The translations under genes and the position numbers were made by a program. Shown in pieces: positions 23,925 to 32,149 of a DNA stretch of 64,000 nucleotides. The notes beneath the pieces are model-generated. The model was not told the origin of the DNA and did no database searches. It was given only the letters and a program-made list of their open reading frames with translations. Each line of letters opens with the position of its first letter. The first letter of the stretch is position 1. This DNA is from Acinetobacter sp. (GTDB taxonomy: Bacteria; Pseudomonadota; Gammaproteobacteria; Pseudomonadales; Moraxellaceae): contig JAITLL010000034.1 of NCBI GenBank assembly GCA_031277915.1, forward strand, positions 112,428 through 176,427, written 5' to 3'.

Positions 23925-24596
23925 ATGATTGACAAAAGTAAGTCCTCACTAAGCGAGGTACTATCGCAGATTAAAGATGGTGCAACCATTCTGATTGGTG
24001 GTTTTGGTACCGCAGGACAACCCGCTGAACTCATTGACGGACTGATTGAACTCGGTATTAAAGATTTAACCATTGTCAGCAACAATGCCGGTAATGGCGA
24101 CTATGGTCTGGCGAAATTGTTGAAAGCCGGTTCGGTTAAAAAAGTGATTTGTTCTTTCCCACGTCAGTCAGACTCTTATGTGTTTGATGAACTGTACCGT
24201 GCCGGAAAGGTCGAGCTTGAAGTCGTCCCACAAGGTAATCTGGCGTGTCGTATTCAGGCAGCAGGTATGGGTTTAGGCGCTGTGTTTACCCCAACTGGCT
24301 TTGGAACACTTTTAGCTGAAGGTAAAGAAACCCGTCACATTGATGGTAAAGATTACGTACTCGAATATCCGATCAAGGCTGACTTTGCCTTGATTAAAGC
24401 TTACAAGGGCGACCGTTGGGGCAATCTGGTTTACCGTAAATCTGCACGTAACTTTGGCCCAATTATGGCCATGGCTGCTGATGTCACCATTGTTCAGGTT
24501 TCTGAGGTGGTTGAGTTAGGTGGACTAGATCCAGAGCACATCATCACCCCAGGTATCTTTGTACAGCACGTTGTACAAGTACAGCCCGCACAGTAA
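23925..24596 (+). CDS. pcaI: 3-oxoadipate CoA-transferase subunit A
   Basis: With subunit B, transfers CoA from succinyl-CoA to beta-ketoadipate. 223 residues of the CoA-transferase family I alpha subunit: LIGGFGTAGQPAELIDGL near residue 20, SNNAGNGDYGL, and GFGTLLAEGKETR. Acinetobacter carries pca and cat versions of these genes that are nearly alike. I use pca because of the PcaU-type operator upstream, but catI cannot be excluded. The codon use is richer in G/C than in the flanking core genes. First gene of a four-gene operon. Confidence 0.88.
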   Translation: MIDKSKSSLSEVLSQIKDGATILIGGFGTAGQPAELIDGLIELGIKDLTIVSNNAGNGDYGLAKLLKAGSVKKVICSFPRQSDSYVFDELYRAGKVELEVVPQGNLACRIQAAGMGLGAVFTPTGFGTLLAEGKETRHIDGKDYVLEYPIKADFALIKAYKGDRWGNLVYRKSARNFGPIMAMAADVTIVQVSEVVELGGLDPEHIITPGIFVQHVVQVQPAQ

Positions 24597-24614
24597 GCAA
24601 TAAGGAGAAATAAC

Positions 24615-25268
24615 ATGAGCTACCAGAAACTCAGCCGTGACCAGATTGCAAAACGTGTGGCACAGGATATTCCCGATGGCGCGTATGTGAACCTAGGTAT
24701 TGGCTTACCAACCAAGATCGCAAGCTATTTACCTAACGATAAAGATATTTTCCTTCATTCTGAAAATGGCCTGTTGGCATTTGGCCCACCACCAGCGGTA
24801 GGTGAAGAAGACCCTGAACTGATCAATGCAGGTAAAGAGTTTGTGACCATGCTTGAAGGTGGCAGCTTTTTTCACCATGGCGATTCATTTGCGATGATGC
24901 GTGGTGGTCACCTTGATATTGCAGTGCTTGGAGCCTTTCAAGTTGCAGCGAATGGTGACTTGGCGAACTGGCATACGGGTGCACCAGATGCGATTCCTGC
25001 GGTGGGTGGTGCGATGGATTTAGCTGTAGGTGCTAAAAAAGTATTTATCACCACAGACCATGTGACTAAACAAGGCGAGCCGAAGATTGTAGCTGAGTTG
25101 AGTTATCCGGTAACTGGAAAAAACTGTGTAGATCGTATTTACACCGACCTTTGTGTAATTGATGTGACCAAAGATGGTTTAAAGGTGCTTGAGAAAGTGG
25201 AAGGTCTTAGCTTTGATGAGTTACAGGCTTTAACTGGTGCAACTTTGATTGATGCGACTCAAGGATAA
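24615..25268 (+). CDS. pcaJ: 3-oxoadipate CoA-transferase subunit B
   Basis: 217 residues of the beta subunit. FLHSENGLLAFGP contains the catalytic glutamate that forms the CoA thioester. VNLGIGLPTKIASY, GGHLDIAVLGAFQV and GAKKVFITTDH are family signatures. It begins 18 bases after pcaI, with ribosome site AAGGAG. Normally pcaF follows at once, but here a 247-base spacer with a hairpin-rich repeat lies between. catJ is the alternative name. Confidence 0.88.
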   Translation: MSYQKLSRDQIAKRVAQDIPDGAYVNLGIGLPTKIASYLPNDKDIFLHSENGLLAFGPPPAVGEEDPELINAGKEFVTMLEGGSFFHHGDSFAMMRGGHLDIAVLGAFQVAANGDLANWHTGAPDAIPAVGGAMDLAVGAKKVFITTDHVTKQGEPKIVAELSYPVTGKNCVDRIYTDLCVIDVTKDGLKVLEKVEGLSFDELQALTGATLIDATQG

Positions 25269-25365
25269 GGTTTATACAGCCGTGATGTTATTCGTTGATA
25301 TGAAAATTTATAAAGCATCTCAACGGAGTCTTATCTGTTTAAGCCAGATGCCACCAGCTAATTCA

Positions 25366-25456
25366 GGTCACTTTTTTAAAAAAGTAACCAAAAACCTTTG
25401 TTGCTCAGACACAACATCCCTGTTGTGCTGAGCAACGAGGCGACATCCATGTCGCC
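25366..25456. repeat. Three-hairpin extragenic repeat element between pcaJ and pcaF
   Basis: Hairpin 1: 25366-25377 with 25378-25389 (T6/A6 core, one mismatch). Hairpin 2: 25401-25416 with 25421-25435 (15 bp, one bulged A). Hairpin 3: GGCGACAT 25439-25446 with ATGTCGCC 25449-25456, perfect. The GTAACCAAAAACC and GACATCCATGTC pieces recall dispersed REP/BIME-like elements of gammaproteobacteria. The rest of the 25269-25515 gap contains only the pcaF ribosome site (AAAGGA near 25498). Confidence 0.72.
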
Positions 25457-25515
25457 ACCGCGAAATACTTACGGAGAATGGCTAAAAAGGCCTGAAGTAA
25501 AGGACAAAAGTTAGA

Positions 25516-26730
25516 ATGAAAAACGCTTATATCATCGATGCCATCCGTACCCCATTTGGCCGTTATGCCGGTGGCCTTGCTCCTGTCCGTGCCGATGACC
25601 TTGGTGCTGTGCCGATTAAAGCGCTTATGCAGCGTAACCCGAATGTAGATTGGGAACAGGTCGATGATGTGATCTATGGCTGCGCTAACCAAGCTGGTGA
25701 AGATAACCGTAACGTCGGCCGTATGTCAGCACTACTTGCAGGTTTACCGTATCAGGTTCCAGCAACGACCATTAACCGTTTGTGTGGTTCATCACTCGAT
25801 GCCATTGCCATTGCTGCCCGTGCCATTAAAGCAGGTGAAGCAAATTTAGTGATTGCCGGTGGTGTCGAAAGCATGAGCCGCGCACCTTATGTGATGGGTA
25901 AATCAGATAGTGCTTTTGGCCGTAGCCAGAAGATTGAAGATACCACCATGGGCTGGCGTTTCATTAACCCTAAACTTAAAGAATTGTATGGTGTAGACAC
26001 CATGCCCCAGACTGCCGAAAACGTGGCTGAACAGTTTAACGTGAATCGTGCAGATCAGAACCAGTTTGCCTTGGTAAGCCAACAACGCACCGCAAGCGCG
26101 CAAGCCAAAGGCTTTTTTTCTAAAGAAATCGTGGCAGTTGAAATCCCTCAGCGTAAGGGGGATGCTGTGGTGATTGATACCGACGAACATCCTCGTGCAT
26201 CAACCACGCTTGAAGCTTTAAGCAAACTTAAACCTGTTGTCAAAGCAGATGGTTCTGTCACCGCAGGTAATGCTTCAGGTATTAATGATGGTGCAGCAGC
26301 ACTGCTGATTGCTTCTGATGATGCAGTTCGGGCCTATAACCTCAAACCGCGTGCCAAGATCATTGCTTCAACAGCAGTAGGTGTAGAACCGCGCATTATG
26401 GGTTTTGCTCCGGCACCAGCCATTAAGAAACTACTTAAACAAGCCAACCTGACTTTAGATCAGATGGATGTGATTGAGCTCAATGAAGCCTTTGCTGCAC
26501 AGGCTTTGGCAGTGACCCGTGATTTAGGCTTGCCAGATGATTCTGACAAGGTGAATCCAAACGGCGGTGCCATTGCTTTGGGCCATCCACTTGGTGCATC
26601 AGGTGCACGCCTCGTAACCACAGCCTTAAACCAGCTTGAGCAAACGGGTGGTCGTTATGCCTTGTGTTCAATGTGTATTGGTGTGGGCCAAGGCATCGCT
26701 TTGATTATTGAACGTGTTGAAGCACTTTAA
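25516..26730 (+). CDS. pcaF: 3-oxoadipyl-CoA thiolase
   Basis: Cleaves beta-ketoadipyl-CoA with CoA to succinyl-CoA and acetyl-CoA, the last step of the pathway. 404 residues, the thiolase I layout: nucleophile Cys90 in [28 protein letters not shown] (His), and [10 protein letters not shown] (second catalytic Cys near the C-terminus). Third-position G/C is visibly enriched: 35 of 60 bases are G/C at 25561-25620. Separated from pcaJ by the repeat element; followed ten bases later by pcaD. catF is the alternative name. Confidence 0.93.
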   Translation: MKNAYIIDAIRTPFGRYAGGLAPVRADDLGAVPIKALMQRNPNVDWEQVDDVIYGCANQAGEDNRNVGRMSALLAGLPYQVPATTINRLCGSSLDAIAIAARAIKAGEANLVIAGGVESMSRAPYVMGKSDSAFGRSQKIEDTTMGWRFINPKLKELYGVDTMPQTAENVAEQFNVNRADQNQFALVSQQRTASAQAKGFFSKEIVAVEIPQRKGDAVVIDTDEHPRASTTLEALSKLKPVVKADGSVTAGNASGINDGAAALLIASDDAVRAYNLKPRAKIIASTAVGVEPRIMGFAPAPAIKKLLKQANLTLDQMDVIELNEAFAAQALAVTRDLGLPDDSDKVNPNGGAIALGHPLGASGARLVTTALNQLEQTGGRYALCSMCIGVGQGIALIIERVEAL

Positions 26731-26740
26731 GGAGAAACAA

Positions 26741-27520
26741 ATGCCATCTTTTCAATCTGCCGATGCACAAATTAACTATCAAACCTTTGGCGAACCATCT
26801 TCCCCTGCTCTGGTGTTTTCCAATTCTTTGGGCACCAACTATGGGATGTGGCAAAAACAGTTTAATGAATTAAAAAATCAATTTTTTGTGATCTGCTATG
26901 ACACACGTGGTCACGGTTCATCATCCACGCCTAACGGCCCATACACTGTAGAGCAATTAGGTGAAGATGTTGTCCGTTTACTGGATCATTTGAATATTAG
27001 CAAAGCTGCTTTTTGTGGTATTTCTATGGGTGGTTTAACTGGTCAATGGCTGGCAATTCACTACCCTGACCGTTTTAGTCATGTGGTTGTGGCAAATACT
27101 GCTGCTAAAATTGGACAAGAACAAGCATGGCTTGACCGTGCAAAATTAGTACGTGAGCAAGGTTTACAACCAATCGCAGCTACAGCAGCTTCGCGATGGT
27201 TTACAGATCCCTTTATCCAAAGTCATCCTTCAATTGTCAACAACCTGTGTAACGACTTAAGTGCTGGCAGCGCAATGGGTTATGCCAATTGTTGTGAGGC
27301 TTTGGCTAAAGCGGATGTCCGTGAGCAGTTAAAAGACATTAAAATTTCTGTATTGGTGATTGCTGGAACTCAAGACCCAGTCACTACAGTTGCAGATGGT
27401 GAATTTATGCAGCAACGCATTCCACAATCAAAACTTGCAGAAATAGATGCCTCTCATATTTCCAATGTAGAACAGCCAGAAGCTTTTAATAAAATCCTAA
27501 AGGATTTTTTATTAGGTTAA
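26741..27520 (+). CDS. pcaD: 3-oxoadipate enol-lactonase
   Basis: Hydrolyses beta-ketoadipate enol-lactone. 260 residues of the alpha/beta hydrolase fold: LVFSNSLGTNYGMW, RGHGSSSTPNGPY, nucleophile elbow GISMGGLTGQW near residue 96, acid in AGTQDPVT, His in IDASHISNVEQPE. Start chosen at 26741 because AAGGAG lies just upstream; a longer in-frame start would overlap pcaF. Codon use returns to the AT-rich norm. Last gene of the operon, before a terminator. catD is the alternative name. Confidence 0.9.
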   Translation: MPSFQSADAQINYQTFGEPSSPALVFSNSLGTNYGMWQKQFNELKNQFFVICYDTRGHGSSSTPNGPYTVEQLGEDVVRLLDHLNISKAAFCGISMGGLTGQWLAIHYPDRFSHVVVANTAAKIGQEQAWLDRAKLVREQGLQPIAATAASRWFTDPFIQSHPSIVNNLCNDLSAGSAMGYANCCEALAKADVREQLKDIKISVLVIAGTQDPVTTVADGEFMQQRIPQSKLAEIDASHISNVEQPEAFNKILKDFLLG

Positions 27521-27536
27521 GTCAATGCTTCAAAAG

Positions 27537-27562
27537 AAATGGCCTATAAAGGCCATTTTTTA
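27537..27562. terminator. Terminator after pcaD
   Basis: AAATGGCC (27537-27544) pairs with GGCCATTT (27551-27558), then T. Works for the operon and possibly for the convergent aldehyde dehydrogenase gene. Confidence 0.8.
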
Positions 27563-27584
27563 TATCTGGATTTAGACTTTAAAG

Positions 27585-29072
27585 TTAATACCGAATCATG
27601 ACCGATTTTAATTCGGTGTAATCTTCAATAAATGCATCCGAAAACTCTCTACCAATTCCTGAAGCTTTTACTCCGCCAAATGGAACTGAAGGATCTAAGA
27701 ACGTATGCATATTGACCCACAAAGTCCCTGCTTCAATTTTAGGAATTAAACGTAAAGCTTTAGATAAGTCATTTGTCCAGATACTTGCGGTTAAACCAAA
27801 GCGCGACTGATTCATCAGTTGAACGAGTTCTTCATCAGTTTCGAATGGCATTACCCCGACCACTGGACCAAAAGTTTCCTCTGAAAATAAAGGATCATCC
27901 GTATTTTTAAAGGAAATTAAAGTTGGCTGTACAAAATATCCTGATCGATCTAGAGCCTCACCCCCTGCAATAATCTGGTTATTGGTTTTTGCCATATCTA
28001 AATAATGTTTCACTTTATTAAAATGTGGCTGATTAGAGAGTGGACCAAACATACTTCCTTCATCCATAGCCGATCCAATTTTAAACTGCGAAAGTGCTTT
28101 AGAGAGTTTCTCGACAAGTTCATCATGTTTTGTACGGTGTACAAAAAAACGCTCTGGCGATGCGCAAACCTGACCTTGATGCACAAAAGTTGCTTGCAAC
28201 AAAGTTGGTAAAATCTCATCAATATTTGCATCGGCCAAAACGGCTATGGCATTTTTACCACCCAACTCTAGACTAACTCGGGTTAAATCACTGCTCATCG
28301 CGAGTTTACCAATGGCAATACCTGTTGGTACTGAACCTGTAAATGAGACTTTCTTAACGAGCGGTGACTCAATTAAATATTGTCCCGTCTCTCCCTTACC
28401 TGTCACCACATTAATTACACCAGCCGGAATACCTGCCTCGATGGCAAGTTCGGCTAAACGTAATAAAGATAAGCTGGCAAACTCACTTGGTTTAAGCACA
28501 ATGGTACAGCCAGTTGTTAAAGCTGAACCAATTTTCCAAACGCCAATCATCAGTGAAAAATTCCAAGGCACAATCCCTGCAACCACACCAATCGGTTGTC
28601 TTAAAGTAAAGGCCGTATATTTCTCACCTTGCATAGAAGGAATAGAGGGCTGCATAGTTTGACCATTAATTTTGGTTGCCCAACCAGCAAAATATCTCAA
28701 GAAAATAACAGATTGTGCGACTTCAAGGTGTCTTGAAATATTGATAAGTTTTCCAGTAGACAACGACTCGAGCTGTGCAAGTTCTTCACCATATTGCTCA
28801 ATTAAATCTGCTAACTTGTTCAGTTTAACGCCACGTTCATACGGCGTCGTTTCAGCCCAAGCATTTTGAAAAGCATGTTCAGCACTTTTCACCGCATTTT
28901 CGACATCATGTTGACTACCAATACTAATTTGAGCAACAACTTGTTCAGTCGATGGATTTACAATATCCACTTTATCTAAAAGCTCGGCAGCAACTAACTT
29001 TCCATCAATAAAATGTCCATGTTGACGTGCCATAAATTGCTGTACGCTTTCTAAAACCTGAACTTCACTCAT
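27585..29072 (-). CDS. feaB: NAD-dependent aldehyde dehydrogenase, phenylacetaldehyde type
   Basis: Oxidises an aldehyde to its acid. 495 residues of the ALDH superfamily: GIVPWNFSLMIGVWKIGSAL, KPSEFASLSLLRLAELA, FTGSVPTGIAIG, catalytic Glu in LELGGKNAIAVL and catalytic Cys in HQGQVCASPERFFV, which resembles FeaB/PadA phenylacetaldehyde dehydrogenases. In the same region as an amine oxidase and a FeaR-like activator, so arylacetaldehydes are the likely substrates. The C-terminal motif VPFGGVKASGIGREF is intact. The exact substrate is inferred from context. Confidence 0.8.
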   Translation of the reverse strand: MSEVQVLESVQQFMARQHGHFIDGKLVAAELLDKVDIVNPSTEQVVAQISIGSQHDVENAVKSAEHAFQNAWAETTPYERGVKLNKLADLIEQYGEELAQLESLSTGKLINISRHLEVAQSVIFLRYFAGWATKINGQTMQPSIPSMQGEKYTAFTLRQPIGVVAGIVPWNFSLMIGVWKIGSALTTGCTIVLKPSEFASLSLLRLAELAIEAGIPAGVINVVTGKGETGQYLIESPLVKKVSFTGSVPTGIAIGKLAMSSDLTRVSLELGGKNAIAVLADANIDEILPTLLQATFVHQGQVCASPERFFVHRTKHDELVEKLSKALSQFKIGSAMDEGSMFGPLSNQPHFNKVKHYLDMAKTNNQIIAGGEALDRSGYFVQPTLISFKNTDDPLFSEETFGPVVGVMPFETDEELVQLMNQSRFGLTASIWTNDLSKALRLIPKIEAGTLWVNMHTFLDPSVPFGGVKASGIGREFSDAFIEDYTELKSVMIRY

Positions 29073-29116
29073 TTTCTTTTCCTCTTTTAATTTCTAAAAT
29101 TTTGTCATGACAGCAA

Positions 29117-30721
29117 CTAAGCGACTTGATTCAAAATAAAGTCTGCACCGCGTTCACCAATCATGATGGCAATTGCGTTGGTATTACCGCTTGGAACTTG
29201 TGGGCAAATAGAACAAACGACACGTAAATTTTTAAAACCATGTACTTTAAGGGTCTGATCTGTGACCGAATCTTGCGGGGCATTGCCCATTTTGCAGCTA
29301 CCCGCGGGGTGATAGACCGTTTTAATGTTTTGGCGCATCCATCGATCAATCGCTTCAATATCATCAGGATCGATATTTGCAGGCTCAACGACTTCTTTGA
29401 CAATCGCTTTCAATGCTGGTTGTTGTAATAGGCGAAGTCCGGCCTGTACCGCACGGATATTTGCGTCAATATCTTCTTGATGACCTAAATAATTAGGGTC
29501 AATGACAGGCAAATCTTTTGGATCTTTACTGCTTAAACGTAAAGTCCCACGTGCTTTTGGCTGTACATGTCCGACTTTAATGGTAAGGCCATGTGCCTGA
29601 GCAACTGCTTTTTCACCTGGGGTATTATCGAAATTATCCAGCACTGGTAAAAAATGAAATTGGACATCAGGTCGACCATTGTTATTGGTATCGATAAAAC
29701 CACCACCTTCTAGAATATTGGTGGTTAGCAATCCTGAACGTGTAAAACACCACTGTAAAAAATGTCGTACAGCGGTTAAACCTTGGTCTTCACCGAGCAG
29801 ACTATTATTGGTTGTTACTGTTGCATTGACCGACATATGCAAATGGTCGTGAAAATTTTCACCTACAGGTAAGTTGCGAATGCATTCTATTCCGAGTTCA
29901 TCTAAATGCTGTTTTGGACCAATTCCCGAAAGTAATAAAACCTTAGGACTGCCAATAGCACCAGCGCTCAGAATGACTTCTTTTTGAGCCTGTACAGTAA
30001 TTGGTGATTTTCCGCCAACACTATAAGTAACCCCGGTCACCTGATCACCTTGAGTTTCAATTTTATGCACCAAGGCATCAGTAATAACCGTAAGGCCTGG
30101 GTGGTTTTCGACTGACTTTAAATAAGTTTTTGAAGTACTCGCCCGAGAACCGTTTTGAGTAGTAGTTTGATAAAACCCTACGCCTGCCTGATCCCAACCA
30201 TTAATGTCATTGACGTAATTCATCCCCATTTGTTGACCTGATTTAATACAAGCAAGCGTTAAAGGATGGCGATAGCGGTTTTCACTGACAGGTAAAATGC
30301 CATCTTGTCCATGATATTCATCAGCAAGACTTTCATTTTTTTCTGCTTTCTTAAAAAAAGGCAGTACATCCTGATAAGACCACTGATTGCATCCCCATTC
30401 CGAGGCCCATAAATCATAATCCTGTCGTTGACCTCGGCAATAGATCATGCCATTAACCGAGCTTCCACCTCCCAACACTTTTCCTTGTGCAAGGATCATT
30501 TCACGATGATTACAATATTTCTGCGGAACAGTCATGTATTGCCATGATTTTTGCTGGAATACTTTAACTACCGTCGCAGGTATAGTATGAAACATACTGC
30601 TATCTCGGCTTCCTGCCTCTAGAACAAGAACACGCCCTGCCTTGGCCTCTAATAGTCTTGCTGCGACCACACAGCCTGCTGAGCCAGCACCAATCACGAT
30701 ATAGTCATATTGTTGATTCAT
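29117..30721 (-). CDS. GMC-family FAD-dependent alcohol/choline-type dehydrogenase
   Basis: 534 residues. An N-terminal FAD fold YIVIGAGSAGCVVAARLLE, GMC signature 1 around GKVLGGGSSVNGMIYCRGQ, signature 2 around GAIGSPKVLLLSGIGP, and catalytic His in KTVYHPAGSCKMG. Related to AlkJ, BetA and polyethylene glycol dehydrogenases. The location between an aldehyde dehydrogenase and a porin suggests it turns an alcohol into the aldehyde that the neighbour oxidises. The substrate cannot be read directly. Same direction as tynA and probably the same regulon. Confidence 0.85.
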   Translation of the reverse strand: MNQQYDYIVIGAGSAGCVVAARLLEAKAGRVLVLEAGSRDSSMFHTIPATVVKVFQQKSWQYMTVPQKYCNHREMILAQGKVLGGGSSVNGMIYCRGQRQDYDLWASEWGCNQWSYQDVLPFFKKAEKNESLADEYHGQDGILPVSENRYRHPLTLACIKSGQQMGMNYVNDINGWDQAGVGFYQTTTQNGSRASTSKTYLKSVENHPGLTVITDALVHKIETQGDQVTGVTYSVGGKSPITVQAQKEVILSAGAIGSPKVLLLSGIGPKQHLDELGIECIRNLPVGENFHDHLHMSVNATVTTNNSLLGEDQGLTAVRHFLQWCFTRSGLLTTNILEGGGFIDTNNNGRPDVQFHFLPVLDNFDNTPGEKAVAQAHGLTIKVGHVQPKARGTLRLSSKDPKDLPVIDPNYLGHQEDIDANIRAVQAGLRLLQQPALKAIVKEVVEPANIDPDDIEAIDRWMRQNIKTVYHPAGSCKMGNAPQDSVTDQTLKVHGFKNLRVVCSICPQVPSGNTNAIAIMIGERGADFILNQVA

Positions 30722-30787
30722 CTGATTTCATCCTAATTTTATTTCTATGAATGTACCGCCAATAAACACGGTCTCCTTCGCTCTGAT

Positions 30788-32065
30788 TTAATAGATGTAT
30801 TGCAGAATCAACTGCGCATACACATTGGTCTTATCATCGTAATTTTGAGTACCACCGCTATGGATATCCTGTTTTGGTTTATAGAGTCCCACTAAAGGAA
30901 TAACGTTGAATTTTTTATTCACTGACCAGACTGAAAAGACATCCAGCTCATGTCCATCCACATTGGTTAAAGACTTATTTACTGTTTTGAACTTATAGGC
31001 CAAAGCACCCAACATAAAATTTTCTTTCAAGTTCATCATGTAAGAAACTTGATGAATATCTGCATTTTTATTGAATGGACCAGCATAGTTTCCAGCAACT
31101 TCGCCCTGAAACCATGTACCAAACCCGACTGTATTTCCATAAAACATCGGGTCGTATTGGTCTGAAAAGTGGCTAAAACGGTAGCCTAATGAGGGGGTAT
31201 ATTTTGAAGATAAAAAGTTATAGTTCAGAGCTAAGTAGCCAGCATTTTCTTGGCCATCTTTTTTATCTTGTACAACAAACTCAGTTTTAACTTGTAGTTC
31301 TGGCAAAGGTTGATAATTCAAGCGTAAAGCATAATTCTTAAGATCTTCGCGCCCTGAAACCTGTTCAGTATCTTCAAGGTCTAATACATTTAAGTAAGTG
31401 AAACCAATGCCTTTATCTTTAAGCTGATACATCAGATCAGTCACAAAGAGTTCTGGAGAAAATTGTGCTTTATTGTCTGACTTTAAATAAGCCAACTTTA
31501 GCGTTGTATTCTCTTGCGGTTTATATTGAAACAAACTGGTAAAATCAAAGCTACGACGTGCTGCCAAGTAATATGCGCCGCCACGATTGAGTGTGCCGTC
31601 TGCAGGCGCTTTACCAAGGTTTAATGCATCACCCGCAATGAAAAAGCCATCACCAATCATGATATTTTGTCGACCAATACTTAAATCATAAGTCGTCAAC
31701 TCATCTTTATTAGTGCCGTCTTTAAAACCAATGATCCATTCATTCACATCTGTTTTACGTTCTTTGCCATTACTATTTTGGCCTGCGTCACCATCGCCAA
31801 ATGTTGCCGAGCTAATACCGCTCAAACTTGCATAGAGCTGATTGTTTTTGAAGGTATATTGCCCTTTAGCGCCATATTTAAGATGGCCTTCTTGCCAATT
31901 GATTCTTTCATCATCTAAGTTTTCGCCGTTATAGCTTTTACCGCTACTAAAAGCCCCAAAAGTTGCTTCAAAAGTCGGTTTAATTTCAAGCTCGCCAGCA
32001 TGCACAGTTGAAAAAAATGAGACAAAGAGAGTCCCTCTCATGACTTGAGAAAGTAGAGTTTTCAT
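30788..32065 (-). CDS. Outer-membrane beta-barrel protein (substrate channel)
   Basis: 425 residues with a short signal peptide ending near VHAGELEIKP. The rest alternates polar and hydrophobic residues in many strands, with frequent aromatic girdles (YAPSLGYRF-like, LILQYIY end with a C-terminal aromatic residue). It resembles the alginate-export/porin-like barrels found next to catabolic genes. It probably admits the amine or alcohol substrate. It lies between the GMC dehydrogenase and tynA, after a pair of hairpins. Confidence 0.75.
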   Translation of the reverse strand: MKTLLSQVMRGTLFVSFFSTVHAGELEIKPTFEATFGAFSSGKSYNGENLDDERINWQEGHLKYGAKGQYTFKNNQLYASLSGISSATFGDGDAGQNSNGKERKTDVNEWIIGFKDGTNKDELTTYDLSIGRQNIMIGDGFFIAGDALNLGKAPADGTLNRGGAYYLAARRSFDFTSLFQYKPQENTTLKLAYLKSDNKAQFSPELFVTDLMYQLKDKGIGFTYLNVLDLEDTEQVSGREDLKNYALRLNYQPLPELQVKTEFVVQDKKDGQENAGYLALNYNFLSSKYTPSLGYRFSHFSDQYDPMFYGNTVGFGTWFQGEVAGNYAGPFNKNADIHQVSYMMNLKENFMLGALAYKFKTVNKSLTNVDGHELDVFSVWSVNKKFNVIPLVGLYKPKQDIHSGGTQNYDDKTNVYAQLILQYIY

Positions 32066-32087
32066 ACAAAATTCCTTTTTTGTGAAT

Positions 32088-32136
32088 GGTCTACCAGACC
32101 CTAAGAATGGGTAATGAATAAGTTACCCATTCTTAG
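32088..32136 (-). repeat. Paired hairpins between tynA and the barrel gene
   Basis: CTAAGAATGGGTAA (32101-32114) pairs perfectly with TTACCCATTCTTAG (32123-32136). GGTCTACCAGACC (32088-32100) is a second small hairpin. Neither has a T-run on the minus strand, so an mRNA processing or stability role is more likely than full termination. Confidence 0.65.
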
Positions 32137-32149
32137 TTAATGTGCATTT

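Noticed and set aside
25249-25431. Short ORF reading from the pcaJ end into the repeat element
   Set aside because: It crosses the inverted repeats and has no protein-like composition; explained by pcaJ and the repeat.
28246-28869. Plus-strand ORFs opposite the aldehyde dehydrogenase
   Set aside because: Mirror of conserved coding sequence, with no recognisable motif.
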